IMG/VR virus record: IMGVR_UViG_3300029989_000149
Span: 1-24,403 of that record
Source of the DNA: a virus
DNA: 24,403 nucleotides
Reading direction: 5' to 3' (one strand)
Part shown: piece by piece, positions 1-7,494 of the stretch
Layout of the letters: each line of letters begins with the position of its first letter
How positions within the stretch are numbered: position 1 is the stretch's first letter
Translations under genes and position numbers: made by a program
The notes under the pieces: model-generated
Told to the model about the DNA's origin: nothing
The model's input: only the letters and a program-made list of their open reading frames with translations
Database searches by the model: none

Positions 1-1661
1 TTCAACAAACTAAAAGTCGTAACACCTGTAACACAAATAAAAGTGTATTCAGGTCGATAATTTACGCCATTATACACGATTGATTTAGTCACATCGTTAG
101 CTGTATCATTGAAAATCTTATACATTTGCCCGACAACGAGAGCATCTCCAGGATTGACAATATTGGTATCAATCAAGTTTTGTTTTTTTCCAAGATAGTT
201 CCCGAAAGGTGAACCATCTTGGCTCATTGCTGACATACCTTTGAAATTAGAGCCAACAGGAATGTAAATAGTATTGGCATCTCTTAATCTATTCCATGTT
301 TGAGAACTGGTATTGAAAATCAAATTACCTGCCGAATCAACAGTCATAAGGGTACCTGGAGTTGACGTATCAGTGCCGTCATCATTTACATTAACAATGT
401 TGGCTCCTGATGTAATTATACCATTTACTGCCGGCCTTAATCCTCCAACAAAATCACCTAGAGAACTACAATAAATTGCTTCATTTGTAGGGTCAGGATT
501 CAGTGTTATATCCAAAATATTACCATATTTTGTACACATTGAATTTATTAAATGTGCTACCTTAAACGTGTAACTACTACCATTTAAAGTTATAGATGTC
601 GAACTATTTATCGTTATAGATGAATATGTAAACACCTCAATACTACCTGTAGGCATTGTTATGCCATTAGAAATATAATCAGCAGATGTTGGTAGAAATA
701 AGTCTCCAGAAGTTGGCCATAAACTTGAATCAGCAACAGTTAGTGTTATAGATGTCTTTGCTGAGCCTGCTGTTATTGCAGCCGAAAGTGCACCAGTTAG
801 TTTTGCTGAATAACCATTAAATACATTTACCGCATTACCACCGCTTAAGGTTTCATTTATAATACGACAGGTCTGATTTCCAAATGTATCCTTATAGAAA
901 AGTAATTCTAATCCAGAACTTGCTGCTCCAGCAGCAATGTAGGCATTCTTTAGTAGCGTTATATTCTGAAGGCTGTCATTACCGAATGCAGGAACTACAA
1001 TATTTACCCCTCCATATTTGAAAATCGAAGAAGCTTTAAAAGTTACTCCCAACACGTCTAATTGACCTATTGTAGCCGCCGAAAAATTAAGTCCATTAAA
1101 TAACGAATTAGAAATCCTCCATTTATTCCCATATCCCACCGATAACAGAGAACCTATGTCTAAATGCTTAGTTGCTGTTATTTTTGCTAGAGCAGATCCA
1201 ACAGTACCTCCACCATACACAGAGAAATAACCAATAATAATACTATAACTACCCATTCCACCAACATAACCACCGAAACCTCGAGTTGAATCACCTCGTG
1301 ATATTATATTATTCAAGTGACCCTGTTGATTAAAGCATGGTTGATCAACAGTCAAACGCCACATGAATATACCAACAGCATAGTTATTAGTTATTAAAAC
1401 CTGATTTATATCATCTCCAATTAAATACGCCGTATTTGAATACATAGCTTCATTTACAACGCCTCTAAACAATATATAAGTCAATCCCTTTAATAATGCT
1501 TTTGCTGCACTTCGGTATGGTTTTTCACGTGTACCATCACCAGTAGAATCATCTCCTAAATAAGTATGCAAAAATGTCGTATTTGCATTTGTTATAGCCG
1601 TTGTGCTTTCAGTTCCATCAACATTAGGAAAATACCTTGTTTTAAAAAAAATTGCTGCCAT
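1..1661 (-). CDS. Tail fibre / receptor-binding protein, beta-helix-like (partial, runs off left edge)
   Basis: An open frame runs from an ATG at 1661-1659 to the window edge with no stop, giving at least 553 residues; the C-terminus is missing. The N-terminal part contains LGDDSTGDGTREKPYRS (about residues 37-53), the kind of 'DG-GTxExPY-S' opening that often precedes right-handed parallel beta-helix domains in tail spikes and pectate-lyase-like proteins. The rest is rich in Gly, Ser, Thr, Asn and Ile with short alternating strands, and no enzyme motif is visible. It is the last gene seen in the leftward late operon, after the collagen-like fibre gene, where Mu-like phages encode host-recognition proteins. 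Inferred role: distal fibre or spike that binds the cell surface. The structural class is fairly likely; the receptor and any depolymerase activity are unknown. Confidence 0.6.
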   Translation of the reverse strand, partial: MAAIFFKTRYFPNVDGTESTTAITNANTTFLHTYLGDDSTGDGTREKPYRSAAKALLKGLTYILFRGVVNEAMYSNTAYLIGDDINQVLITNNYAVGIFMWRLTVDQPCFNQQGHLNNIISRGDSTRGFGGYVGGMGSYSIIIGYFSVYGGGTVGSALAKITATKHLDIGSLLSVGYGNKWRISNSLFNGLNFSAATIGQLDVLGVTFKASSIFKYGGVNIVVPAFGNDSLQNITLLKNAYIAAGAASSGLELLFYKDTFGNQTCRIINETLSGGNAVNVFNGYSAKLTGALSAAITAGSAKTSITLTVADSSLWPTSGDLFLPTSADYISNGITMPTGSIEVFTYSSITINSSTSITLNGSSYTFKVAHLINSMCTKYGNILDITLNPDPTNEAIYCSSLGDFVGGLRPAVNGIITSGANIVNVNDDGTDTSTPGTLMTVDSAGNLIFNTSSQTWNRLRDANTIYIPVGSNFKGMSAMSQDGSPFGNYLGKKQNLIDTNIVNPGDALVVGQMYKIFNDTANDVTKSIVYNGVNYRPEYTFICVTGVTTFSLL

Positions 1662-1662
1662 A

Positions 1663-1929
1663 TTATCGTGTTATTTCAATTTTAAAATCAGAACATGCCC
1701 AACTTGATTTCTCTTGAAAAATATACAACCAAAATACTTTTACAACTAAGTTTCCAACTTGTATGGTGAAACTAACTGGTCGGTCATACTCATCCAATGA
1801 ATCAGGGACTGTTTTATCTGTAATTTGTTGATTCACTAGATTAAACCATTCCTTGAATTCTGGTGATTGTCCTGAAAGATTTAGTTCGGGATTAAATTCT
1901 ATGTTATCGGTTATCTTTATCAATTGCAT
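1663..1929 (-). CDS. Small hypothetical protein between fibre genes
   Basis: An 88-residue protein starting at ATG 1929-1927. Its start overlaps the end of the collagen-like gene by 10 bp and its stop lies immediately before the next fibre gene's ATG, so it is translationally packed within the fibre cluster. It has no signal peptide or membrane helix. The N-terminal half is polar and helix-prone (EFKEWFNLVNQQI); the C-terminal half looks beta-rich (SFTIQVGNLVVKVFWLYIFQ). I do not recognise the family. Its place between two fibre genes would fit a fibre-assembly factor or a minor fibre subunit, but nothing in the sequence demonstrates that. Confidence 0.6.
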   Translation of the reverse strand: MQLIKITDNIEFNPELNLSGQSPEFKEWFNLVNQQITDKTVPDSLDEYDRPVSFTIQVGNLVVKVFWLYIFQEKSSWACSDFKIEITR

Positions 1930-2744
1930 ATAATTAAAGCATTAGCATTTGAATATCCTGTATTTATAGTAATATCATTAATAACCAATTCTGTGTTTGC
2001 AGTCAATGTTACTCCAACCAAAGTATTATGATCATAGCTTGTTGCTCCAATACTAGCAGAAATTGATACGCAATTGCTCATAAGCAAAACACTTCCAAGT
2101 GTCTTATCAGTAGGCCACTTAAACCTAACAGGATAGGTTATACCATTCGTTCCTTGTTTGAAAAGTGAAATTGTAAGGGGTGCGTTTGTACCGTTAGTTC
2201 CGTTTGTTCCATTAGTTCCTTGTGCTTTCACACCTGTATCTGTCGTACCAATAAACCAGTTACCATTTATGCCAATATGAGGAGTAACACCATCAGTTCC
2301 GGCAGAACCCACATCACCATCCGCTCCTTGTGCTTTAACACCGGTATCTATTATGCCTATATACCAGTTACCATTTACGCCAATATGAGGAGTAAGGCCG
2401 TCAGTTCCGGCAGCACCATTTACTCCTTGAGCTTTTATACCTGTGTCAGTTGTGCCAATAAACCAGTTACCATTTACGCCGATATGGGGAGTAATACCAT
2501 CAGCACCCGCTGCACCATCCGCTCCTTGAGCTTTTACACCGGTATCGGTTGTACCTATATACCAATTACCATTTGTGCCAATATGAGGAGTAACGCCATC
2601 AGTTCCCGCAGCCTCAGCTACCACATCCAATATAGCATCAGCTGCATCGGCCACACGCTGATGCGTGTTGGCATACTTTTCTGTCTCATTCCGTATTTGT
2701 GCCCATTTTACACGGGCAGTGGCAATTAAAGAAGCTAAGCTCAT
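1920..2744 (-). CDS. Collagen-like repeat tail fibre protein
   Basis: A 274-residue protein. Residues 1-46 form a helical leader (possible coiled coil, VADAADAILDVVAEAA). Four near-identical units follow, built on GxDGxTPHIGxNGNW(Y/F)IG and TTDTGVKAQG, with TPHIG beginning at residues 52, 85, 118 and 154 (period 33, 33, 36). Short Gly-x-y tracts join the units and a TNG run (residues 177-186) ends the array. A C-terminal domain of about 85 residues, rich in Thr, Ser, Val and Ile, probably provides trimer registration or binding. Such interrupted Gly-x-y triplets are typical of trimeric phage fibres. It lies between tail genes and the beta-helix-like protein and overlaps the 88-residue gene downstream. 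Inferred role: elongated trimeric shaft of a tail fibre. Its period could vary between related phages by repeat recombination. Confidence 0.75.
   Translation of the reverse strand: MSLASLIATARVKWAQIRNETEKYANTHQRVADAADAILDVVAEAAGTDGVTPHIGTNGNWYIGTTDTGVKAQGADGAAGADGITPHIGVNGNWFIGTTDTGIKAQGVNGAAGTDGLTPHIGVNGNWYIGIIDTGVKAQGADGDVGSAGTDGVTPHIGINGNWFIGTTDTGVKAQGTNGTNGTNGTNAPLTISLFKQGTNGITYPVRFKWPTDKTLGSVLLMSNCVSISASIGATSYDHNTLVGVTLTANTELVINDITINTGYSNANALIICN
2227..2618 (-). repeat. Four tandem ~99-bp coding repeats
   Basis: The collagen-like fibre gene carries four tandem copies of a unit encoding TPHIGxNGNWxIG plus TDTGxKAQG. Spacing is 99, 99 and 108 bp; the longest spacing has one extra Gly-x-y triplet. 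Silent differences between the copies indicate that the repeat is old or selected at protein level rather than a recent DNA duplication. Confidence 0.8.
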
Positions 2745-2745
2745 A

Positions 2746-3042
2746 TTAAATAGGGCATGAAGTTAAGTTTTGAACACGAGCTCCAGTCGATGAAACTGAA
2801 AGCCCTGGATATTGGCTCTGATAGTTTGCAGTAACATAAGCAGCATAAGCCGTTACACGTGCATTGTAATCAGTTAGCGACATTTGTGCTATCTGCGTTG
2901 AGTTCACAGCCGGATAAGTAACGCCGGACTGCGTGAATGCTGACATAAGCGGCAAAGTAGCCGTTGTTACAACAGTACCATTATCTTTGACTCTGATTGT
3001 TAGTTCGGTTGCCCTTTGGTAACCTGTGTTAATGTATGCCAT
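2746..3042 (-). CDS. Small tail-associated hypothetical protein
   Basis: A 98-residue protein from ATG 3042-3040, packed between the gpI-like gene (gap of 2 bp) and the collagen-like fibre gene. It has no signal peptide or membrane segment. Composition (Thr, Ala, Val and Tyr rich; IRVKDNGTVVTTATLPL) suggests a beta-sandwich N-terminal half and a helical C-terminal half (TDYNARVTAYAAYVTANYQSQ). I do not recognise the family. Its location at the base of the fibre cluster suggests a connector between baseplate and fibre, which is inference from position only. Confidence 0.6.
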   Translation of the reverse strand: MAYINTGYQRATELTIRVKDNGTVVTTATLPLMSAFTQSGVTYPAVNSTQIAQMSLTDYNARVTAYAAYVTANYQSQYPGLSVSSTGARVQNLTSCPI

Positions 3043-3044
3043 AA

Positions 3045-3767
3045 TTAAATTATTGTATAGGTATAAACATAGTTATCATCGGCAGTGATATTTAGATGAA
3101 CAAGATCAATAACATTGAAAGTATATTCGTGATATGAAGTGCCTGACGATGCTCCCTGAACAATTTCGATAGCTGTATAATAATGTTGATCTAATCCAGA
3201 GTCATAAACTCCGATATCTATCATCAAATGACTTGTAACAGGGAACTGAGAACTAGCAACAACACTATTACCTGATTTTTGAATCGTAATCAGATTCTCA
3301 GTTGGTTGTACTTTTTCGCATACCGGCGAACTCCATACAAAATCGAAGGTTCTATCCACTTTTTCGCAAACCTGCGAACCCCACTCATATTCATATTCAT
3401 AAGCCGTTTGGTTGATTGTATATCGCTTTCCTGTGGCCTTATACTTCTCAAGCAATCCGATAAGCAGTTGAACATTATAAACCGTTCCTGAAGGCACATT
3501 TACAATAAAGTCGTAAGTTACCTGATCACCATCGGTTATAAAGATCACTCTATTATAACTGCCAAAAATCCGGTAATTGATAATCAACTCCAAATATATC
3601 ACCTGGCATGTGATGGACGACTGAAGTATTATATCATTATACCAAGTTTTCCATGCTGTATAGATCGTTGTAAATGGGTAAGCAATAGCTTTCACCAAAT
3701 CAACTAACCCACTGCGTAAAAACGTAGGTAAAAGCAGCTTCAACAGTTTTTCAAAATCTATATTCAT
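3045..3767 (-). CDS. gpI-like tail/baseplate protein
   Basis: A 240-residue protein whose ATG (3767-3765) overlaps the stop of the baseplate J-like gene. The N-terminus (FEKLLKLLLPTFLRSG and a following amphipathic stretch with KTWYNDI) resembles the start of tail protein I or Mu gp48-like proteins, which attach fibres to the wedge. Position immediately after the J-like gene and before fibres supports this. Residues ~125-156 contain two tandem 16-residue modules built around W(G/S)S(Q/P)VCEKV, each with a cysteine; the DNA of these modules is also repeated with a 48-bp period (3311-3335 and 3359-3383). Family assignment is from gene order more than residue identity. Confidence 0.55.
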   Translation of the reverse strand: MNIDFEKLLKLLLPTFLRSGLVDLVKAIAYPFTTIYTAWKTWYNDIILQSSITCQVIYLELIINYRIFGSYNRVIFITDGDQVTYDFIVNVPSGTVYNVQLLIGLLEKYKATGKRYTINQTAYEYEYEWGSQVCEKVDRTFDFVWSSPVCEKVQPTENLITIQKSGNSVVASSQFPVTSHLMIDIGVYDSGLDQHYYTAIEIVQGASSGTSYHEYTFNVIDLVHLNITADDNYVYTYTII

Positions 3768-4648
3768 TAGATTGACGTTTGAGGTTGATAGGTAACAGTG
3801 AGCGAACCAATTTTAAACCAACCATTCGTACTTTCGTACGTTCCCCATAGCTCAGTCTTAACCACTGTATTAATGCTTAGACCTGTAATTTTCACGTCAA
3901 CAACACCTATGGCCGCTTGAATTTTATCTACGAACTTGGTCACATTTAAATTACCTTTAAAGTAATTTGTATTTAGGTCAACGATATAACCATCAGCGGC
4001 CAGATCAACCGGTTTACTACCATCGTTGATAAGTTCACCATTTGAGTTAAGCAACAATGGGTTATAATTTACCGTCAAAGCAATATCAAGCGTATCACCG
4101 TCGCCTGATACAAGTTTTGTCAACACGCCGGCATACTTTATCTTTGAAACATAAGTATCCACTTCAGCCTTTTGGAGATTAGTAAGCGGCAATATTACGC
4201 CATTGCTTTCGCCGGCAACATATAAAAACACTTTGTATTTATTTGAATCATCTGTATCGTATTTCTCACGTACGGCTACCCGCTTGATTATTTGCTTAGA
4301 AGAATCTATAACACTGTATTCATATCGCTTGGTAGTGGAATTCAGTACTAAATTATCACCACTCTGGAAAGCAGCAAGCGCATCATGCCAATAGGCATCG
4401 TTGCAGATATAGTTTTTATCGACAATGGCCTGAATGGCCGTTTGTGCCGTCTCCACAATTGATTCAATCAGGAAACAAGCGTAACCAATGGCATAAAATA
4501 CCAGGTTCTCAATAGAAACGATTGAAAAGGTTTTTGAAAAACCATTCAATAGATCGTTACTCGTTAAACTATATATCGTTTGAACAGCAGACAATGACAT
4601 GTAATAATTGCCAATAACCTCTTTCCATTCCGTTGCGCTCTTTGCCAT
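3767..4648 (-). CDS. Baseplate J-like wedge protein
   Basis: A 293-residue protein from ATG 4648-4646. The middle portion reads as the J/gp47 pattern: a strand pair KVFLYVAGESNG (about 139-150) followed by LPLTNLQKAEVDTYVSKIKYAGV, then a domain with alternating strands and a helical stretch ending in LTVTYQPQTSI. In gpJ proteins this helical 'ALQAVxxYL...k..G' element links two beta domains of the wedge. It precedes the gpI-like gene and follows the LysM-like gene, matching baseplate gene order in contractile phages. Compared with gpJ of P2 (about 300 residues) the length is usual. The N-terminal 110 residues are mostly helical. Alternative: another wedge subunit; a baseplate role is likely either way. 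Confidence 0.6.
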   Translation of the reverse strand: MAKSATEWKEVIGNYYMSLSAVQTIYSLTSNDLLNGFSKTFSIVSIENLVFYAIGYACFLIESIVETAQTAIQAIVDKNYICNDAYWHDALAAFQSGDNLVLNSTTKRYEYSVIDSSKQIIKRVAVREKYDTDDSNKYKVFLYVAGESNGVILPLTNLQKAEVDTYVSKIKYAGVLTKLVSGDGDTLDIALTVNYNPLLLNSNGELINDGSKPVDLAADGYIVDLNTNYFKGNLNVTKFVDKIQAAIGVVDVKITGLSINTVVKTELWGTYESTNGWFKIGSLTVTYQPQTSI

Positions 4649-4657
4649 GTTGTTTTT

Positions 4658-5209
4658 TTAATAAAAAGTGAAATCAAATGTGAAATCAAATGTCCGATAA
4701 TCAGTATCAATCGTTTCAATAATTCCGGATGCAGGATATAAACCTTTTTGTTTGTAAAAGGCTACTACCATTGTTTTTAACGCAGCTATACGCATTAGTT
4801 TCGTTCCGGTTGCCGGCATATCAGTAACATCATATCCATTAACCTCAGCCAATTGATAGGCCGCTTCAGCAGAACCGCATTCCTGAATAGCCAGATCAAA
4901 AAAACTTTGATTTTCAAGAACTGGTATGAAATTACCTTGCAACACATTTTCATCACGGATAATAACGTCAGCGGCCATAACTACACGCTCAGCAGCTTCA
5001 ATTAATGCCGTTGCCGGTTGAATGCCTTTATTTTTGTAATAAGCCGCGATATCAGCATTAATCACGTCCACAATGTCCAAAAAGTCACCCGCCTGTAAAT
5101 CATCCGTCACATTCAATCCATTTACAACAGCTAACTCATAAGCCGCCTCAGCAGAACCGGCGCAAATAACAGCCAGGTCGAAAATGGATTGATGTTCAAG
5201 AACTATCAT
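4658..5209 (-). CDS. Duplicated LysM-like baseplate-associated protein
   Basis: A 183-residue protein made of two diverged copies of a LysM-like unit. Copy 1 is residues ~3-65 (LEHQSIFDLAVICAGSAEAA, then ELAVVNGLNVTDDLQAG), copy 2 residues ~97-159 (LENQSFFDLAIQECGSAEAA, then QLAEVNGYDVTD). Each is followed by a similar tail, YYKNKGIQPAT or FYKQKGLYPAS. LysM domains bind glycan in peptidoglycan; in tails, small LysM proteins bind near the tape measure or hub. The ATG (5209-5207) overlaps the TGA of the lipoprotein gene upstream (ATGA), indicating translational coupling. The C-terminus ends FDFTFDFTFY, a short repeat. Inferred role: baseplate or hub component that contacts the cell wall. Confidence 0.6.
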   Translation of the reverse strand: MIVLEHQSIFDLAVICAGSAEAAYELAVVNGLNVTDDLQAGDFLDIVDVINADIAAYYKNKGIQPATALIEAAERVVMAADVIIRDENVLQGNFIPVLENQSFFDLAIQECGSAEAAYQLAEVNGYDVTDMPATGTKLMRIAALKTMVVAFYKQKGLYPASGIIETIDTDYRTFDFTFDFTFY

Positions 5210-5778
5210 TTGAAAATGCTCAAAAGGTTTTTAAACTTTGTTACTATCGAAATAAACCAATTTGATTTACGGTAAAAAAGAACTACAATGATTATGATCA
5301 CAACAACTACTATATAAATCCAAGCAGGTGTTTTGGTGGACGTAGTAGCGATAACCTTTTGATTATCGCTACTTTTTACGCTTGTTTTATTATTTACTGA
5401 CGAGTCGGATTTATTGTTCGACTTATCAACCAGGTTAGTTTTATTTTGCTTTTTTTCCTGCAGGTTTTTAGCTTCATTCCTGGCAATACCACGCTTTGTG
5501 GTAGTCACCGAAGTAACATGCTGTTTTCCTACCGAGTCAGGAGCCGAGTAATTAGTTGTAGTCGTTTCTTCGTTCACTATTTCAGATACTTGACCTTTGT
5601 CAATTGTCAGTTTTGAACTGTCAACTTTCAACGAAATATCATTATTATGAACATTCGACGCTTTTACTGTGCTATTTTGCGTCGTATTTGTACGAGATAC
5701 CGATTGGGCTTGCTTCACAGTTTTGCATCCCACCACGGTAATGGCTATCATTAGCAATAATATAATTTTAGTTTTCAT
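5206..5778 (-). CDS. Lipoprotein with C-terminal membrane helix, candidate unimolecular spanin
   Basis: A 190-residue protein. Residues 1-17 form a lipoprotein signal peptide ending in lipobox VVGC with Cys18 as the lipidation site. Residues 19-150 are highly polar (Thr, Ser, Asn, Lys) with no Pro until residue 80. Residues 153-168 are a strong transmembrane helix (a run of Ile and Val), followed by a basic tail (YRKSNWF...KFKN). An outer-membrane lipid anchor plus an inner-membrane helix in one chain is the hallmark topology of u-spanins such as T1 gp11, which fuse the two membranes at the end of lysis. It lies directly after the holin (11-bp overlap) in a lysis cassette. No sequence homology is claimed; the call is from topology and context. 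An alternative is a general envelope lipoprotein. Confidence 0.55.
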   Translation of the reverse strand: MKTKIILLLMIAITVVGCKTVKQAQSVSRTNTTQNSTVKASNVHNNDISLKVDSSKLTIDKGQVSEIVNEETTTTNYSAPDSVGKQHVTSVTTTKRGIARNEAKNLQEKKQNKTNLVDKSNNKSDSSVNNKTSVKSSDNQKVIATTSTKTPAWIYIVVVVIIIIVVLFYRKSNWFISIVTKFKNLLSIFK

Positions 5779-6316
5779 TTTTCTTCGGTTTTATGTTTGA
5801 CAATAAATTAGACCAACCTCCCTGAATAGCTTCGATAATGGCTGTTTTCTCCCGTCCTTTTAGAACAGATACGTTTTCGAGAATAGAAGTTACATATTCG
5901 ACCAGGAAGCCGGTGAGACAAGCGACAAAAACAAAACTAAAGAAGCCATAAGCTGCTATATCTATTAAGTTTTTAGAATCCTGAAATTCACGCTTGAATG
6001 CATTAATTATATAAAGTATAGCCAACCAAACAAGTATCTTGATGACACATCTTGAAAATTTTAATGACTCAAATTTATCTCCCTTTCGCTTAGATGCTTT
6101 TATGCCCGTACTAACCTCAATTAAAATGGCAAAGAACATGGCAATAGCCAAAGCCGGTGTAATACCAAACAAATAGTTGATCACACCGGATAGAGCCGAA
6201 ATAGTCAATACAGCACCGTGTAACTGATATTTGTACGATGGGAAAATTGATAACGCGAAATCTTCAAATGAATTCCAGTCGTATGTCTTCAGGAAATTTG
6301 TTACAAATTGTCTCAT
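5768..6316 (-). CDS. Phage holin family protein
   Basis: A 182-residue membrane protein from ATG 6316-6314. Hydrophobic segments are near residues 33-50, 53-71, 90-107 and 118-139. Between the second and third is IEVSTGIKASKRKGDKFES, the 'D/E-xxTGI-kAxKxG' loop typical of phage holin family (holin_4-like) proteins. The C-terminus is polar and basic. Holins make the inner-membrane lesion that releases or activates endolysin. The gene overlaps the candidate spanin downstream and follows a small exported protein, forming a lysis block with the GH108 gene. The number of membrane segments was judged by eye. Confidence 0.7.
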   Translation of the reverse strand: MRQFVTNFLKTYDWNSFEDFALSIFPSYKYQLHGAVLTISALSGVINYLFGITPALAIAMFFAILIEVSTGIKASKRKGDKFESLKFSRCVIKILVWLAILYIINAFKREFQDSKNLIDIAAYGFFSFVFVACLTGFLVEYVTSILENVSVLKGREKTAIIEAIQGGWSNLLSNIKPKKNEN

Positions 6317-6328
6317 ATAGATTATCTT

Positions 6329-6610
6329 TTATTGTTCAAATACTCTAGTTGACCAACCTTTGTAATACTTCCACTGTGTAGGCTTCTTTTTGCAAATACG
6401 GTAGTATTTCAGCAACCTTTCATACTTATAAATTCGTACAAAGTCGCGAGAGCTCATTACAGTTCTTTGATTGAGAACCTTAATACTATCATTTGCCTTT
6501 GCAAGTTTCTGCCGATAGTAAGCCGTGGAATCACTTCCATGACTTACCTGGGCATGAACACAAGAAAACAAACAATAAACAAAACACAACAAAAACACTA
6601 TCTTTCTCAT
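6329..6610 (-). CDS. Small exported protein in lysis cassette
   Basis: A 93-residue protein starting at ATG 6610-6608. It has a clear signal sequence (MRK, then a hydrophobic stretch of about 15 residues), with cleavage likely after HA in VHAQ; FSC just before it could instead act as a poor lipobox. The mature part (~70 residues) is basic, with many Tyr, Lys and Arg (YKYERLLKYYRICKKK), and would sit in the periplasm or outer membrane. It lies between the endolysin and the holin. Possible roles are an accessory lysis factor or an antiholin-like regulator, but I see no recognised motif. Confidence 0.55.
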   Translation of the reverse strand: MRKIVFLLCFVYCLFSCVHAQVSHGSDSTAYYRQKLAKANDSIKVLNQRTVMSSRDFVRIYKYERLLKYYRICKKKPTQWKYYKGWSTRVFEQ

Positions 6611-6640
6611 ACACTTAATTCCTTTTTAATCTTCCTAATG

Positions 6641-6676
6641 TACCCTTTCAAAGGGGACGAGCGAAGCGGAGGGGTT
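6641..6676. repeat. Dispersed GC-rich repeat, copy A
   Basis: On the plus strand it reads CCCTTTCAAAGGGGACGAGC followed by GAAGCGGAGGGG. CCCTTT/AAAGGG can pair. In transcript direction it begins with the last bases of the endolysin stop codon (TAA followed by CCCCTCCGC). A near-identical copy lies at 7456-7494 and related ones at 7102-7123 and 20796-20863. Confidence 0.75.
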
Positions 6677-7088
6677 ATACCAATGAATTTAATTTCGTTA
6701 CTAAATCCTGAGACACAATGCCTGTCATAGCCAAACCCACAATCTCCTGGGCGCGTTTTATGCCGGCTGCAGTACCTTCAAGAACTGCAGCATCTACTAA
6801 TATGTCTGCAATTGATTGATCACGGATACCATCGCCACCTACTTTATCCCAAAAATTCAACTTATAGAATCCAGTCACCAGATCGCTGAGAGTTGGATTA
6901 GTATAGCAGTTCTTTGGGAAGTTCTTACCATCTTTCTTACAAATGTCTATAATTGCCCAACCCGACCATTTCGGCCAGTATACACGGCTAATACCCTTGT
7001 ATGTTTCACCACCGGCATCATCCGGATCATTCACATACCCGCCTTCATTAAGAAGGACTTTTGCGATTGCTTTCTTGTAGTCTGCCAT
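6675..7088 (-). CDS. GH108-type endolysin (N-acetylmuramidase)
   Basis: A 137-residue protein from ATG 7088-7086. NEGGYVNDPDDAGGETYKGI (residues 14-33) is the signature of glycoside hydrolase family 108 muramidases, with Glu15 the expected catalytic acid and the DxGGxTxxGI loop. The C-terminal half (ADILVDAAVLEG, then IKRAQEIVG) matches the peptidoglycan-binding region usual after the catalytic part (PG_binding_3-like). At 137 residues it is shorter than the usual 170-180. There is no signal peptide, consistent with holin-dependent export. It cleaves the glycan backbone of peptidoglycan at lysis; a role in tail puncture is possible because it lies next to baseplate genes, but the flanking holin and exported proteins favour lysis. 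Confidence 0.85.
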   Translation of the reverse strand: MADYKKAIAKVLLNEGGYVNDPDDAGGETYKGISRVYWPKWSGWAIIDICKKDGKNFPKNCYTNPTLSDLVTGFYKLNFWDKVGGDGIRDQSIADILVDAAVLEGTAAGIKRAQEIVGLAMTGIVSQDLVTKLNSLV

Positions 7089-7101
7089 AATTCTTATTTT
7101 T

Positions 7102-7123
7102 AAGCCCCTTTGGGATTTGGGGT
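7102..7123. repeat. Dispersed GC-rich repeat, short copy C
   Basis: AAGCCCCTTTGGGATTTGGG sits between the endolysin start and the stop of the gp25-like gene. It shares the CCCCTTT/GGGG core of the repeat family but lacks the GACGAGCGNAGCGG part. Confidence 0.45.
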
Positions 7124-7434
7124 CAATTCGTTGTAATGTTTAATCTATCTTTATAGTCCTCGTAGTCAATACCGACACGGGTTAAATGCTGTTTTATTCT
7201 CAATTCAATTTCAGAACTGGAGTACTTACTTCTAATAGTTTGCGTAAGTCCCGGTCCGAGTATAGGGTCTTCTTTAAAATCGCAAGGCCTTGATTTAAGT
7301 ACACAAACAACTTCCTGATCAACACACGCACCAACCATTATACCTGAAGTAATCAAGCCCGAAGAATCACGGATAACCCTAATGGATAATCCCATGTTTT
7401 CAGTCAATAATATGCCTTTTCTATCCTTATTCAT
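7123..7434 (-). CDS. gp25-like baseplate wedge protein (candidate)
   Basis: A 103-residue protein from ATG 7434-7432. The region DFKEDPILGPGLTQTIRSKY (residues ~53-72) resembles the segment of gp25/gpW-like wedge proteins where a short conserved motif precedes helices that form the wedge core. The N-terminal half has short strands. It follows the spike gene, as Mu gp46 follows gp45, and precedes the J-like gene after the lysis block. No signal peptide or membrane segment is present. The assignment rests on gene order and a weak motif match. Confidence 0.5.
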   Translation of the reverse strand: MNKDRKGILLTENMGLSIRVIRDSSGLITSGIMVGACVDQEVVCVLKSRPCDFKEDPILGPGLTQTIRSKYSSSEIELRIKQHLTRVGIDYEDYKDRLNITTN

Positions 7435-7455
7435 AATCTATTTTTTCCTTCTTAC

Positions 7456-7494
7456 TGTCCCCTTCCAAAGGGGACGAGCGTAGCGGAGGGGTTT
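7456..7494. repeat. Dispersed GC-rich repeat, copy B
   Basis: GTCCCCTTCCAAAGGGGACG followed by AGCGTAGCGGAGGGG. The first part is a near-perfect hairpin (GTCCCCTT/AAGGGGAC around CC). In transcript direction it starts right at the spike gene's stop codon (TAAACCCCTCCGC), as copy A does for the endolysin. It may act as a terminator or mRNA-end element, but no U tract follows. Confidence 0.75.

Noticed and set aside
2220-2729. 169-residue plus-strand frame opposite the collagen-like gene
   Set aside because: It is the antisense shadow of the periodic repeats; its own repetitive Cys/Ile/Tyr composition is an artefact of the coding strand.
1-2744. Diversity-generating retroelement target in the fibre genes
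   Set aside because: No reverse transcriptase, template repeat or AAY-rich variable repeat was visible in the window.
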